64,000 nt of DNA from an uncultured Alphaproteobacteria bacterium (GCA_946480475.1 CAMLJM010000013.1:1-64000), one strand, 5' to 3'; shown: positions 8,679 to 19,244, counted from the stretch's first letter. The notes: a model not told the origin generated them from the letters alone. Numbers and translations are program-made.

Positions 8679-9209
8679 TTAGATAACGCCCGTATCCCGC
8701 CAGCCATAGCAGACATCAACCAGTTTCTGGTTACCGATGGTGACGTCTTTCTTGCCGCACTTCTGGCCGCCCAGCGCCTTGTAGAAGGCATTACCACGCG
8801 CATTCTTTTCCAGCACCCACAGGCATAAGGATTTATGTTTTCTTTCCTTGAGGCGCACAGCGGCGGCTTTCATCAGTTGCTTGCCCAGCCCCTGGCGCCA
8901 GTAGTCGGGCAGGATATAGATCGCGAGAATCTCGGATGTATAAAGCGGTCGTATAGGCGACATGCCGGGCGGGGGCGTCATAAGTTTATTGAAGGCAATA
9001 AAGCCCGCAGGCTTTCCCGTATCATCATGAGCGATGAAAGCTTCGGTTCCTTCACCCAGCCATTTGATCCAGTCTGCCGCACGTTGATCTTTGTCCAGAG
9101 CATCCAGGAAGGATGGTTCCACCAGCCCCCCGTAGCTTGCACGCCAGCCCTCAATATGAATATGGGCAAGATCGTTTGCGTCTTCGGATGTGCATGGCCT
9201 GATATTCAT
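8679..9209 (-). CDS. GNAT family N-acetyltransferase
   Basis: Small acetyl-CoA-dependent transferase of 176 residues. It starts MNIRPCTSEDANDLAHIHIEGWRASY, typical for the first strand and helix of GNAT enzymes. The acetyl-CoA pyrophosphate loop is ILPDYWRQGLGKQLMKAA (motif A, Q/RxxGxG/A). The C-terminal motif B is LCLWVLEKNARGNAFYKALGG, with the usual Asn and Tyr. The substrate cannot be inferred. The C-terminal SACALG-like 'GGQKCGKK..IG' tail is common in the YitI/RimI-like subset. Confidence 0.9.
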   Translation of the reverse strand: MNIRPCTSEDANDLAHIHIEGWRASYGGLVEPSFLDALDKDQRAADWIKWLGEGTEAFIAHDDTGKPAGFIAFNKLMTPPPGMSPIRPLYTSEILAIYILPDYWRQGLGKQLMKAAAVRLKERKHKSLCLWVLEKNARGNAFYKALGGQKCGKKDVTIGNQKLVDVCYGWRDTGVI

Positions 9210-9273
9210 AGTTCTAATACACCGGGTTTCCCGCTAGTTTCGGTACAGGATTTCAATATAGGGAATTGATCGC

Positions 9274-9465
9274 ATGAAAACAAACAGAACGCTGCTGGTC
9301 CTGATCGTCCTGCTACTCATGGCCATTCTGGGTGTGCTGGTTTATCAGATGAACCAACCCAAGACGACAGGCGAGAAAATAGAGGATGCCATCAACAGCG
9401 CAGGCGATGACATCGGTGATGCGCTTGAGGAACTGGGTGAAGATATCCAGAAGAACGCGCGTTAA
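9274..9465 (+). CDS. Small membrane-anchored acidic protein
   Basis: A 63-residue protein of unknown function. Residues 1-27 are one membrane segment (LLVLIVLLLMAILGVLVYQM) with positive residues ahead of it, so the C-terminus should be outside. The remainder is an acidic amphipathic helix (EKIEDAINSAGDDIGDALEEL), similar in style to small envelope-stress or phage-shock type proteins. It ends against the stop codon of the convergent small gene at 9466. Confidence 0.7.
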   Translation: MKTNRTLLVLIVLLLMAILGVLVYQMNQPKTTGEKIEDAINSAGDDIGDALEELGEDIQKNAR

Positions 9466-9714
9466 TCAGCGTATATAAAAATCATCGCTGATGTCGGCAC
9501 GTTGCGCAGCGTGGCCTTTCTTAATCTGGTTGGCCCCTGCACCCGTGACGCCCACGCGGTAAACGCCCTTTTGCGGGTCAACAGGTTTCACACCATATTG
9601 CTGGTCCATCTGGCGTGCTGATGTACCAAATTCTTCAGCCACGTCTTTGACCCCCGGCGTTGGCAAACGCGGATCAATTTGTACATCTGCGTGGTGGTAA
9701 ACAGTATTGTCCAT
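9466..9714 (-). CDS. Small uncharacterised protein
   Basis: An 82-residue soluble protein with no recognised domain (MDNTVYHHADVQIDPRLPTPG start, ISDDFYIR end). An AAGGGGG ribosome-binding-like run precedes the ATG. It abuts, stop to stop, the small membrane protein at 9274. Its isolated position, ribosome site and tight packing support a real gene, but its role is unknown. Confidence 0.55.
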   Translation of the reverse strand: MDNTVYHHADVQIDPRLPTPGVKDVAEEFGTSARQMDQQYGVKPVDPQKGVYRVGVTGAGANQIKKGHAAQRADISDDFYIR

Positions 9715-9774
9715 ATAAGGCCCCCTTGTCGTGGATAGCCCTCTTATAAACGCATGATTAAAATTATGTCAATT

Positions 9775-11268
<1,494 letters not shown>

Positions 11269-11353
11269 TTACAGGCATGGGTGGAATTTGCACTGAGTTA
11301 ATAGAACTCTCGTCTCAGAATGTAAAGGTTTTTCAGCGTCATTCGTGCTTTTC

Positions 11354-11382
11354 TTGACAGCCAGCCCCTTATTTCCTTAAGT
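11354..11382 (+). promoter_or_regulatory. Candidate sigma-70 promoter
   Basis: A perfect TTGACA (11354-11359) is followed after 17 bases by TTAAGT, a weak -10 element, upstream of the unknown gene starting at 11417. Only the -35 is convincing. Confidence 0.35.
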
Positions 11383-11416
11383 ATCGAATACATAATAATA
11401 TAACAGGAGTTTGGTT

Positions 11417-12133
11417 GTGAATTTTAAGCCCCAGGACATTGCCGGCCATTTGCGTAATGATTTTTCAGGCATCGCCGCCAATGAATCATCTATCGCCTGC
11501 GATATGCAACCGCATGAGTGGGTGATGACGCGCATGAACATGGAAATTCCCAATATTGTCGATTCATTTCATATGACGATTGTGAGCGTCCTGAGAGACA
11601 TGGACATCAGCCATGCCGTCGCCAAACAAACCGGCATGATGGATGGAGAGAAACTGGCCCCCGGTGAGACGCCAGAACGTCCTTCAATTGACCTGGCATT
11701 CTGGGAAAGCATTGATGCCAATCTCTGGAGCCTCGCCGTCCAATCCTATCACGATGATTTGCTGCAGAATGATCCTGTCAAATACAGGAAAATTTACGAA
11801 TCATTAGGGCCGGAACTGGTCGCTGAATTTGAAGCAACAGGAAATCCCGAGAATGAAAAAGCAGGTATGGCTGTTGGTACTGTTTTTGAACAGGCGATGA
11901 TCGAAGATGTTGAAGCCCTACGTCGTCTTAAAGCCACGATCCTGCACAATATTCCGCATGTGGGCATCAAGATCGAGATGCGTGTATTAGAACCTGAGAC
12001 AGAAGGTGGAATAACACTGATGACGCCTGTCATCGTGCTCACAGCGCTGAAAGACCCTGATTTGCGCGTACCGCTGCGCCGTTATGTCGACAACCCGCAA
12101 GGTGAAGGTCCTGCAGGATTGCGCCCTGCTTAA
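11417..12133 (+). CDS. Uncharacterised cytoplasmic protein
   Basis: I do not recognise a family. The GTG at 11417 is chosen because AGGAG at 11405-11409 is 7 bases upstream; a TTG at 11411 would be only 1 base from it. The product (238 residues) is acidic, with no signal peptide or membrane segment. A central helical part reads DLAFWESIDANLWSLAVQSY, and a C-terminal part of beta character reads IKIEMRVLEPETEGGITL then PVIVLTALKDPD. It is divergent from guaB and overlaps the end of rlmE by 4 bases. Confidence 0.75.
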   Translation: MNFKPQDIAGHLRNDFSGIAANESSIACDMQPHEWVMTRMNMEIPNIVDSFHMTIVSVLRDMDISHAVAKQTGMMDGEKLAPGETPERPSIDLAFWESIDANLWSLAVQSYHDDLLQNDPVKYRKIYESLGPELVAEFEATGNPENEKAGMAVGTVFEQAMIEDVEALRRLKATILHNIPHVGIKIEMRVLEPETEGGITLMTPVIVLTALKDPDLRVPLRRYVDNPQGEGPAGLRPA

Positions 12134-12840
12134 GCTTTTTTACGGAAGCCTGTGGCCACGACATATTGTTCAGCCGATTCTTTACGGCTGGCCGGGGGTT
12201 TGACGTGTTTCACCGTTGTGAAATCAGCCTTCATCATCTTTAACAGTTCGCCCTGCGCCCCGCCCTGAAAGATTTTGGATACGAAGGTGCCGCCCGGCTT
12301 CAATACTTGCGTTGCAAATTCATAAGCAGCTTCAACCAGCGCCATGATACGCAGGTGATCGGTTTGTTTATGGCCCATGGTGTTCGGCGCCATATCGCTT
12401 AGTACAACGTCAGCCCCGGAACCCATCGCCATGATCAGCGCTTCGGGTGCGTCATCATTCATGAAATCCATCTGCAGGAATGTCACACCCGGCAAAGGAT
12501 CAATCGGCAAAAGATCGAGGCCGATCACTTTAGCCGCGCCGCGTTCAACCGCCACCTGCGACCAGCCGCCCGGCGCCGCACCCAGATCAACGACGGTGCA
12601 GCCCTTCTTAAGGAATTTTAATTTGTCATCCAGTTCAATCAGTTTGAATGCCGAGCGCGCACGATAGCCCAGTCGTTGCGCTTCGTGCACGTAGGGATCG
12701 TTCAATTGACGCTGTAGCCAGCGCGCCGATGATGTCGTGCGCTGATTGGTTTTTTTAACCCGCACTGTGGCGTCTCGTGTCGTGCGCCGCCCCGGTTTCT
12801 TGGCCGAACGTCCCGGAATTTTTTCGCCGTCATCAGTCAT
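12130..12840 (-). CDS. rlmE: 23S rRNA (uridine-2'-O)-methyltransferase
   Basis: RlmE (FtsJ/RrmJ) methylates the 2'-OH of U2552 (E. coli numbering) in the ribosomal A loop with SAM. The catalytic tetrad K-D-K-E is visible: Lys in RARSAFKLIELD, Asp in LSDMAPNTMGHK, Lys in GGTFVSKIFQGG, and Glu in KESAEQYVVATGFR. Motif I is VVDLGAAPGGWSQVA. A basic, disordered N-terminal extension of about 45 residues (KKPGRRTTRDATVRVKK) precedes the core, as in many alphaproteobacterial copies. The start codon directly follows the stop of the small membrane gene at 12841, so the two form an operon. Confidence 0.95.
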   Translation of the reverse strand: MTDDGEKIPGRSAKKPGRRTTRDATVRVKKTNQRTTSSARWLQRQLNDPYVHEAQRLGYRARSAFKLIELDDKLKFLKKGCTVVDLGAAPGGWSQVAVERGAAKVIGLDLLPIDPLPGVTFLQMDFMNDDAPEALIMAMGSGADVVLSDMAPNTMGHKQTDHLRIMALVEAAYEFATQVLKPGGTFVSKIFQGGAQGELLKMMKADFTTVKHVKPPASRKESAEQYVVATGFRKKA

Positions 12841-13188
12841 TTAAATCACCATCGCCAGCATAGAGGCACAGAATGAGAATATATAAATCGTCAAGGTGGC
12901 CGCGAAAAAGACGATCCCTTTTGTATGCGGCGAAAAATAAGCCAGAAGCAGGAACAAGGCAAAGACTATCCCGTAAACCAGCAAACCACGTTGATAGGCA
13001 TCCCAGTTCCAGAACCCGGTAAATCCGTGTACGCGCCCAATTGATTCCATAAGCTCGACCTGCGCACGCAGGGTCAGAATGCAGACAACCATGAAAATTG
13101 CCGTTTTTAAACGCTGACCCTTATGAACGGCCACCATGCCGACCGGCAGCCAAAGCAGATCAATCCATTGATAAAGAAGCGAAGTCAT
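12841..13188 (-). CDS. Small integral membrane protein
   Basis: A 115-residue protein with three or four hydrophobic helices (around residues 4-20, 26-45, 70-85 and 90-113). A soluble-looking segment, SIGRVHGFTGFWNWDAYQRG, lies between the second and third. No named family is recognised. Its stop codon immediately precedes the rlmE start codon, so translation is probably coupled. Confidence 0.75.
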   Translation of the reverse strand: MTSLLYQWIDLLWLPVGMVAVHKGQRLKTAIFMVVCILTLRAQVELMESIGRVHGFTGFWNWDAYQRGLLVYGIVFALFLLLAYFSPHTKGIVFFAATLTIYIFSFCASMLAMVI

Positions 13189-13254
13189 ATTACCTTATAA
13201 GTGTCCTGCCGAAGCCTTTTTTGAACCATATTCCCGGTTCAGAATTTCCAAACG

Positions 13255-14667
13255 ATGAAAAAGAATAGCCTGTTTACCCCCCGCCTGCACAGGATGATCT
13301 GTGCTTTTGCTGGCGTCAGCCTGCTGATTTGCAGCCTGGGCCTGATCGCCCATGCGCAGGGTGCCCGTTCGACCAGCCTGATCCGCGACACGGAAATCGA
13401 GAATTACCTGAAAGAATGGGCCAAGCCCGTTATCAAGGCTGCCGATCTGGACCCGGATTCGGTCAATATTATCCTGGTCCAGGACAGCAACATTAACGCC
13501 TTTGTTGCCGGGGGGCAGAATATCTTTCTTTATACCGGGTTGCTTACTAAATCCCGTAATCCCGATGAAGTGATCGGGGTCATGGCCCATGAAATGGGGC
13601 ATATCCGGGGCGGACATTTGATCCGCAGCCGCGATGCCATGGAAAGCGCCTCTTATGAAGCTATGTTGGGTACGATTCTAGGAATTGGCGCTGCCATCCT
13701 GACGGGTGACGGCGGCGCTGCAGGCGTCATTTCACGCGGCAGTTCCGGCATGGCGCTGAATAACCTGCTGGCCTTCAGCCGGATTCAGGAATCCAGCGCT
13801 GATCAGGCTGCCATTTCCTTTCTGGAACGTGCGCATCTGAACCCGCAGGGCCTGGTTACATTCATGCAGCGCCTGCAAGATGAAGAGTTATTGCCCGTCA
13901 GTCAGCAATCAGAATATGTGCGTACGCACCCGCTGACCGGCGACCGCGTTCAGACATTACAAGCGGGCACTGAGAAATCCGCTTATAATAATACGCCACT
14001 GCCTGCGGCCTGGGCCGATCAGCACGCACGTATGCTTGCGAAACTGACCGGTTTTGTGACGCCTGAATACGTGATCTGGAATTACAGCGAAAAGGATAAT
14101 TCACTGGCCGCACGATATGCGCGTGCCATTGCCGCGTATCGTCAGAACAAAGTCGACGAAGCATTGCGCCTGGCCGATACGCTGCTGAAGGATGAACCCA
14201 GGAATCCTTATTTCCTGGAGCTGAAGGGCCAGATGCTGACCGATTTTGGCCGCCCGGGTGAAGCGGTGCCTTTCTATCGTCAGGCGACTGAGCTTGATCC
14301 GGCTTCCGGCCTGATCCGCACTGCCTATGCACACACATTGATTGAAACAGCTGGTAATAATGAGGCGCAAATGAAAACCGCCATTACCCAGCTGGAGCGC
14401 GCCCAGCGCGATGAGCCGCGTTCAACGCGTATTCATCGCCTGCTCGCCACCGCTTATGGCAAAATGGGCGACGATGCGATGGCGAAACTGCATCTGGCAG
14501 AGGAAGCATTACTGCAAAGACGCCTACCACAGGCACGCCAGCAAGCGGAAGCGGCATCAGCCGGCCTGGAAGAAGGCAGCGCCGCCTGGATTCGGGCGCA
14601 GGATATTCTGGGTCAGGTGTCGCTGAACGAAAAAGAGGACAAGGACAAGAACGAGTCCAGGCCTTAA
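13255..14667 (+). CDS. Periplasmic M48-family metalloprotease with TPR repeats (BepA-like)
   Basis: Zinc protease/chaperone of the BepA (YfgC) type, which in E. coli checks outer-membrane protein assembly (LptD, BAM). A signal peptide of about 35 residues ends AHAQG. The protease motif HEMGHIRGGH lies in VIGVMAHEMGHIRGGHL, and the third zinc ligand Glu is in IQESSADQAAISFLERA. From about residue 290 there are TPR-type helices (NKVDEALRLADTLLKDEPRNP, GRPGEAVPFYRQATELDP, QLERAQRDEPRSTRI). Length (470) matches BepA (about 480). It lies just ahead of two periplasmic thiol proteins, which together look like an envelope quality-control group. The ATG start has no strong ribosome site. Confidence 0.9.
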   Translation: MKKNSLFTPRLHRMICAFAGVSLLICSLGLIAHAQGARSTSLIRDTEIENYLKEWAKPVIKAADLDPDSVNIILVQDSNINAFVAGGQNIFLYTGLLTKSRNPDEVIGVMAHEMGHIRGGHLIRSRDAMESASYEAMLGTILGIGAAILTGDGGAAGVISRGSSGMALNNLLAFSRIQESSADQAAISFLERAHLNPQGLVTFMQRLQDEELLPVSQQSEYVRTHPLTGDRVQTLQAGTEKSAYNNTPLPAAWADQHARMLAKLTGFVTPEYVIWNYSEKDNSLAARYARAIAAYRQNKVDEALRLADTLLKDEPRNPYFLELKGQMLTDFGRPGEAVPFYRQATELDPASGLIRTAYAHTLIETAGNNEAQMKTAITQLERAQRDEPRSTRIHRLLATAYGKMGDDAMAKLHLAEEALLQRRLPQARQQAEAASAGLEEGSAAWIRAQDILGQVSLNEKEDKDKNESRP

Positions 14668-14762
14668 ATCGGGCTGGCTAGTCCCTCCGCCTCGCTGTAA
14701 TATGGATTTCGGCTTTTATGGCTCTATATCAATAATTTCAACCCTGGCAGGAGACTTCTTCC

Positions 14763-15539
14763 GTGGCTATTTCAAAACTTCGTCTGGGCATGCGCCTGAT
14801 TCCTCTCTCACTGGCTTTTGCTGGTCTTCTTTTCAGCGCTGCCCCTGCCGCTGCTGAAACCGTTACAGACGCCGAGCGCGCCAAAATTGAAACCGTGATC
14901 AAGGAATACCTGGCCAAGAACCCTGGCATCATCATGGAATCATTGCAGAAATATCAGGAACAGCAACGTGCTGATATGGACAAGCAATTCACGGAGAAAT
15001 TCGCCGGCAGCAAAGACGCTATCCTGAAAGCAGGTCACCCGACAGTGGGGCCCGCTGATGCCGATGTTACCATTATCGAATTCTATGACTATAACTGCGG
15101 TTACTGCAAGAAAGCCTTCAGCGATGTTTCAAAGCTTATAGATGAAGACAAGAAACTGCGTTTTGTATTCATTGAAATGCCTATCCTGAGCGAAACTTCT
15201 ATCGAAGCAGCAAAATGGGCACTGGCTGCTGATAAACAGGGCAAATTCTATGAATTCCACACAGCCCTGATGCAGTTCACAGGCCAAAAGGACAAGAAAC
15301 TGTTCGAGAAAATCGCTACAGACCTGAAAATGGATATGAAGAAAGCTGAAGCAGATGCTGAAAGCAAAGAAACGCTGGAAACCATCGAGAAAAACCTGAC
15401 TCTGGCCCGTGATCTGGGTATCAACGGCACGCCAGGCTTTATCTTTGAAGACCAGCTGACGCCGGGTTATATGGGTTATGATGGTATGAAACAGGCCATC
15501 TCCCAGATTCGCAGCCAGAAATCAGGCAAAGCCAACTAA
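14763..15539 (+). CDS. Secreted DsbA-family thiol-disulfide protein (Com1/ScsC-like)
   Basis: Periplasmic thioredoxin-fold oxidoreductase or isomerase of 258 residues. The signal peptide ends near AAPAAAET. A charged helical N-terminal region (about residues 33-85, DAERAKIETVIKEYLAKNPG) resembles the oligomerising stalk of Com1/ScsC-type isomerases. The active site is NCGYCKKAF (CGYC), the intervening helical domain follows, and the cis-proline loop is GINGTPGFIFED. The GTG start at 14763 is supported by AGGAG 9 bases upstream. The next gene encodes a second DsbA-like protein and is 23 bp away. Confidence 0.9.
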   Translation: MAISKLRLGMRLIPLSLAFAGLLFSAAPAAAETVTDAERAKIETVIKEYLAKNPGIIMESLQKYQEQQRADMDKQFTEKFAGSKDAILKAGHPTVGPADADVTIIEFYDYNCGYCKKAFSDVSKLIDEDKKLRFVFIEMPILSETSIEAAKWALAADKQGKFYEFHTALMQFTGQKDKKLFEKIATDLKMDMKKAEADAESKETLETIEKNLTLARDLGINGTPGFIFEDQLTPGYMGYDGMKQAISQIRSQKSGKAN

Positions 15540-15562
15540 CAGATCAGAAGGCTCACGCTGCC

Positions 15563-16189
15563 ATGTATATGCGGCTTCTGACTGTTGCAATCCTTATTGT
15601 CTGCGCCCTGATCGGCTGGCGGTTTTACAGTAAAATCACCGCTTTCGAAAAACTGGCGCAGGCACCGCATAATCAATATGTAGGGCCTACCGACAATCCC
15701 GCCCTTATCATCACAGAGATCATGGACTATCGCTGCCCGTATTGCCGCGCCATGAGCGATACAATGACCGCTTATGCGGCTCGTCATCCTGATGTAAAAA
15801 TTATCTACCGCGTCTATCCCATATTTGCCGAACAATCTATTCGTGAGGGGAAGCTTGCCATGGCTGCCGGGAAGCAAGGCAAGTTCCTGGAGATGCATAA
15901 CAAGCTGATCCGCCGCACCGAACCTGTCACACGTGAAGCTGAAAACGAACTGATTAAGGAACTGGGACTTGATGCTGAGAAATTCCACCAAGATGTCTTG
16001 GCCTGGGATGCCACGAAAGACCTGCTGGATACAGCGGCTGCCGTGGAAGCACTCGGGATTAAATCCACACCCACACTGATTGTGAACAAACAAATTATGC
16101 GCATGCAGGACGATCTGGTTCCCACGCTTGAAGATATGGAACTGATGATGGCGCCGCACTTCAAACCACAACAATCGACAAAGCCATGA
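15563..16189 (+). CDS. Membrane-anchored DsbA-like thioredoxin-fold protein
   Basis: A 208-residue protein with one N-terminal membrane segment (LLTVAILIVCALIGWRF) and a periplasmic thioredoxin-like domain. The active site is DYRCPYCRAMSD (CPYC) and the cis-proline loop is GIKSTPTLIVN. It shares the order of domains with its upstream neighbour but lacks the long N-terminal stalk. It may act as the anchored redox partner of that protein. Its stop codon overlaps the aroQ start (ATGA), so the two are translationally coupled. Confidence 0.87.
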   Translation: MYMRLLTVAILIVCALIGWRFYSKITAFEKLAQAPHNQYVGPTDNPALIITEIMDYRCPYCRAMSDTMTAYAARHPDVKIIYRVYPIFAEQSIREGKLAMAAGKQGKFLEMHNKLIRRTEPVTREAENELIKELGLDAEKFHQDVLAWDATKDLLDTAAAVEALGIKSTPTLIVNKQIMRMQDDLVPTLEDMELMMAPHFKPQQSTKP

Positions 16190-16626
16190 CAAAAAAGATT
16201 CTGATCCTGAATGGCCCTAACCTGAACATGCTGGGGAAGCGCGAGCCGGAACTTTACGGCCACCAGACCCTCAACGATATTGAGAGGCTTTGCAAAGAGG
16301 CGGGCAAGCGCCTGCAGATGAAAATTGATTTCCGCCAATCCAATCACGAAGGGGAACTCGTGACATGGATCCAGGATGCGATGGGGAGAGTCGATGGCAT
16401 CGTTATCAATGCCGCCGCCTATACTCATACATCTCTCGCCATTCATGACGCCCTGAAACTTCATAAAGTGCCGATCGTCGAAGTGCACCTTACGAACCCT
16501 AAGGAGCGCGAATCCTTCCGCCATCATTCTTATATTGAGCCCTTGGCAGCCATCTGCTTTGCGGGCCTTAAGTCTGAAGGTTATGTTAAGGCACTGGAAT
16601 TCCTCTATAATTTCAAAAAAGCATAA
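16186..16626 (+). CDS. aroQ: 3-dehydroquinate dehydratase, type II
   Basis: Dehydrates 3-dehydroquinate to 3-dehydroshikimate in the shikimate pathway, as a dodecamer. The 146-residue length and motifs are typical: ILNGPNLNMLGKREPELYG (active-site loop with the catalytic Tyr), FRQSNHEGELVTWIQ, INAAAYTHTSLAIHDAL, and VEVHLTNPKERESFRHHSYI with the catalytic His. It overlaps the preceding thioredoxin-fold gene by 4 bases (ATGA) and precedes accB-accC, an order common in alphaproteobacteria. Confidence 0.97.
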   Translation: MTKKILILNGPNLNMLGKREPELYGHQTLNDIERLCKEAGKRLQMKIDFRQSNHEGELVTWIQDAMGRVDGIVINAAAYTHTSLAIHDALKLHKVPIVEVHLTNPKERESFRHHSYIEPLAAICFAGLKSEGYVKALEFLYNFKKA

Positions 16627-16657
16627 TTCTGTAAAATCTTCCCGCTTTGACTTTTGC

Positions 16658-16690
16658 CCCCTTTTTCTTTAATCAAAGGGGTCTTGTTTT
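16658..16690 (+). terminator. Weak hairpin between aroQ and accB
   Basis: CCCCTTT (16658-16664) pairs with AAAGGGG (16675-16681) around a 10-base loop and is followed by TCTTGTTTT. It may partly terminate the aroQ transcript or lower read-through into accBC. The stem is only 7 bp, so this is tentative. Confidence 0.35.
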
Positions 16691-16713
16691 AACGGGCAAC
16701 CGGAGTGTTTTAG

Positions 16714-17172
16714 GTGCCGATGAAAATTGATGAATCCGCCATCCGCAAACTGGCGAAACTGCTGGACGAAACAGGCCTGACCGAGATCGAAGTCGAAGAC
16801 GGTGATCAATCGGTGCGCGTAAGCCGCGGTGGCAATGTTGTATCATTCGGTGCTGCCCCCGCAGTCACTATGGACTCTGATCCCACGACGCCACGTCCTG
16901 CCAATACACAAGCCCCTTCAGCGAATGCCGCAAGCCACCCCGGCGCGATCACATCGCCTATGGTCGGCACCGCTTACACAGCACCTGAGCCGGGCGCACC
17001 TTCCTTTGTTACCAAAGGTTCCAGCGTAAAGGCCGGTGATACCTTAATGATCATTGAAGCGATGAAAGTGATGAACCCGATCAAGGCCCCGAAAGGCGGC
17101 ACTGTTACACAGGTGCTGGTTGAAAACGGGCAGCCGGTTGAGTTCGGCGATGTCCTTGTCGTGATCGAATAA
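16714..17172 (+). CDS. accB: Biotin carboxyl carrier protein of acetyl-CoA carboxylase
   Basis: Carries carboxybiotin between AccC and the carboxyltransferase in malonyl-CoA formation for fatty acid synthesis. The N-terminal helical domain (ESAIRKLAKLLDETGLTEIEV) is followed by a Pro/Ala-rich linker (about residues 50-80). The biotinyl domain follows, with the modified Lys118 in IIEAMKVMNPI. The GTG at 16714 is 8 bases from GGAG; an ATG at 16720 in the same frame is an equally possible start. accC follows after 12 bases. Confidence 0.95.
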   Translation: MPMKIDESAIRKLAKLLDETGLTEIEVEDGDQSVRVSRGGNVVSFGAAPAVTMDSDPTTPRPANTQAPSANAASHPGAITSPMVGTAYTAPEPGAPSFVTKGSSVKAGDTLMIIEAMKVMNPIKAPKGGTVTQVLVENGQPVEFGDVLVVIE

Positions 17173-17184
17173 AGAACAACCCTG

Positions 17185-18531
17185 ATGTTTAAAAAAGTTC
17201 TCATAGCTAACCGTGGCGAAATCGCCTTACGTATCATTCGTGCCTGCCGCGAGATGGGTATCCAGAGTGTTGTCGTGCATTCGACAGCGGATGCCAATGC
17301 GATGGCCGTGCGTCTGGCTGATGAGAGCGTTTGTATTGGCCCGCCTGCATCTAAAGACAGCTATCTGAACATTCAGCAAATACTGAGCGCTGCCGCCGTT
17401 ACGGGGGCAGAAGCGATCCATCCTGGTTACGGTTTCCTTTCTGAGAACGCGCAGTTCGCGCGCATGGTCGAGGAACACGGCTTTGTATTCATTGGCCCCA
17501 AGCCTGAGCACATCGATACGATGGGCGACAAAGTGATGGCGAAGAAGACAGCCAAGGAATTGGGCCTGCCCGTTATTCCTGGGTCCGAAGGCGCGCTGAA
17601 CAATGTTGATGAGGGCCGCGCGTTTGCTGATAAGGCTGGCTACCCTGTCCTGATCAAGGCCGCATCCGGCGGTGGTGGCAAGGGCATGAAGGTGGTGCGT
17701 AGCGCTGCCGAATTTGCCGAAGCTTTCTCGACTGCCCGTGCAGAAGCCAAAGCCAACTTTGGTGATGACCGCGTCTATCTCGAGAAATATCTCGAGAAAC
17801 CCCGTCACATTGAAATTCAGGTGTTTGGCGATACACATGGTAATGCCATCCACCTGGGTGAGCGTGATTGCTCGCTGCAGCGTCGTCACCAGAAGGTTCT
17901 GGAAGAATCGCCTTCCCCGGCGCTTACGGCTGAAGAACGCAACAAGATCGGCACATTGGCAGCTGATATGGTGCGTAACATGGGTTATCGCGGTGCTGGC
18001 ACCATCGAGTTCCTGTATGAGAACGGCCAGTTCTTCTTCATGGAGATGAATACCCGCATTCAGGTCGAACATCCTGTCACGGAAATGCTAACCGGTATCG
18101 ACCTGATCGCTGAACAGATCCGTGTTGCCGCCGGTGAAGAGCTGAGCGTGAAGAAAGACCTGATCAAGTTCCGTGGCCATGCGATTGAAGTGCGTATCAA
18201 TGCCGAAGATCCTGATACATTCGTGCCATCGCCCGGCAAGATTACGCAGTTCCACGCTCCGGGCGGTCTGGGTGTGCGTTTCGATTCTGCGATTTACGGC
18301 GGCTACAGCATTCCGCCTTATTACGATTCAATGGTCGGCAAGCTGATCGTGCATGGACGCAACCGCGAGGAATGCATACGTCGTCTGCGTCGCGCCATTG
18401 TTGAAACCGTCATCGAAGGCGTTAAAACCACACTGCCGCTACATATGTGGATCCTGGATCAGCCTGATTTCCAAAGCGGTGATTACACAATTCACTGGCT
18501 GGAAAAGAAGCTCGCTGAGCGTCAGAAGTAA
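17185..18531 (+). CDS. accC: Biotin carboxylase subunit of acetyl-CoA carboxylase
   Basis: ATP-dependent carboxylation of the biotin on AccB. The 448-residue ATP-grasp enzyme begins [20 protein letters not shown]. It has the glycine-rich ATP lid [14 protein letters not shown], the block [21 protein letters not shown], the Mg-ligand and catalytic stretch [17 protein letters not shown], and the C-terminal domain [15 protein letters not shown]. It forms a tight pair with accB. accA and accD are not in this window. Confidence 0.98.
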   Translation: MFKKVLIANRGEIALRIIRACREMGIQSVVVHSTADANAMAVRLADESVCIGPPASKDSYLNIQQILSAAAVTGAEAIHPGYGFLSENAQFARMVEEHGFVFIGPKPEHIDTMGDKVMAKKTAKELGLPVIPGSEGALNNVDEGRAFADKAGYPVLIKAASGGGGKGMKVVRSAAEFAEAFSTARAEAKANFGDDRVYLEKYLEKPRHIEIQVFGDTHGNAIHLGERDCSLQRRHQKVLEESPSPALTAEERNKIGTLAADMVRNMGYRGAGTIEFLYENGQFFFMEMNTRIQVEHPVTEMLTGIDLIAEQIRVAAGEELSVKKDLIKFRGHAIEVRINAEDPDTFVPSPGKITQFHAPGGLGVRFDSAIYGGYSIPPYYDSMVGKLIVHGRNREECIRRLRRAIVETVIEGVKTTLPLHMWILDQPDFQSGDYTIHWLEKKLAERQK

Positions 18532-18578
18532 TATTTGCCGGAATTGCCATTATTATCATCGCATGACAGTATTTGCTT

Positions 18579-19244
18579 ATGTCTGGCGATCTGACTCTCG
18601 AAGATGTACTGCGTGCCTATGCTGTGGGATTGTTTCCCATGGCAGAGTCGCGTGATGACGATGATTTCTGGTGGTTTGACCCACCCAAGCGCGGGCAACT
18701 TGATATTGCTGGACTGCATATTCCCGAGAAGCTGCGCAAAACGGTTCTCAAGCAACCCTACGAGATCAGGATTAATACAGCGTTTGCCGACGTTATAGAT
18801 GCCTGCGCCGAAGTGCGTAAAACACAGGCTGAAACATGGATCAATAAACCCATTCGCGATATTTTTGTGGCGCTTCATGAACGGGGGTTTACCCATTCCG
18901 TCGAAGCCTGGAAAGACGGCCAGTTGGTTGGCGGGCTTTATGGTCTGGCACTCGGCACGGCATTCTGCGGTGAGAGCATGTTCAGCCGCGCCGATGATGC
19001 CAGCAAGATATGCCTTGTGCATCTGTGTGCCCGTTTATGGAAGGCTGGCTTTACCCTGCTCGACACCCAGTTTGTGAATGACCACCTGAAGCAATTTGGC
19101 TGCTACGAAATAGATAGTGATACCTATAAATCCAGGCTGGCGGCAGCTTTGAGCCACCGTGCCGATTTCATGTTACTCGGACAGCCGCCCGTTAGCGAAA
19201 TCATGATAGTGAGGAATTATCTGAAAAATCGCCCTGTGTTGTAA
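18579..19244 (+). CDS. aat: Leucyl/phenylalanyl-tRNA-protein transferase
   Basis: Adds Leu or Phe from aminoacyl-tRNA to proteins with N-terminal Lys or Arg, making them N-degron substrates of ClpS-ClpAP. Motifs are AVGLFPMAESRDDDDFWWFDPP, QAETWINKPIRD, THSVEAWKDGQLVGGLYGLALG, FCGESMFSR and FTLLDTQFVNDHLKQFG. The ATG at 18579 is preferred over a TTG six bases upstream; neither has a clear ribosome site. At about 221 residues it is the usual length for alphaproteobacterial Aat. It follows accC by 47 bp. clpA and clpS, its partners, lie 3-6 kb downstream. Confidence 0.95.
   Translation: MSGDLTLEDVLRAYAVGLFPMAESRDDDDFWWFDPPKRGQLDIAGLHIPEKLRKTVLKQPYEIRINTAFADVIDACAEVRKTQAETWINKPIRDIFVALHERGFTHSVEAWKDGQLVGGLYGLALGTAFCGESMFSRADDASKICLVHLCARLWKAGFTLLDTQFVNDHLKQFGCYEIDSDTYKSRLAAALSHRADFMLLGQPPVSEIMIVRNYLKNRPVL

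Noticed and set aside
15536..16192. Long minus-strand frame opposite the second DsbA-like gene
   Set aside because: The plus strand has the CPYC active site, cis-proline loop and coupling to aroQ; the reverse frame is rich in His/Cys/Phe in the way antisense frames are.
17227..18072. Long minus-strand frame of 281 codons inside accC
   Set aside because: Fully inside a conserved biotin carboxylase on the other strand, with no family motif; a shadow.
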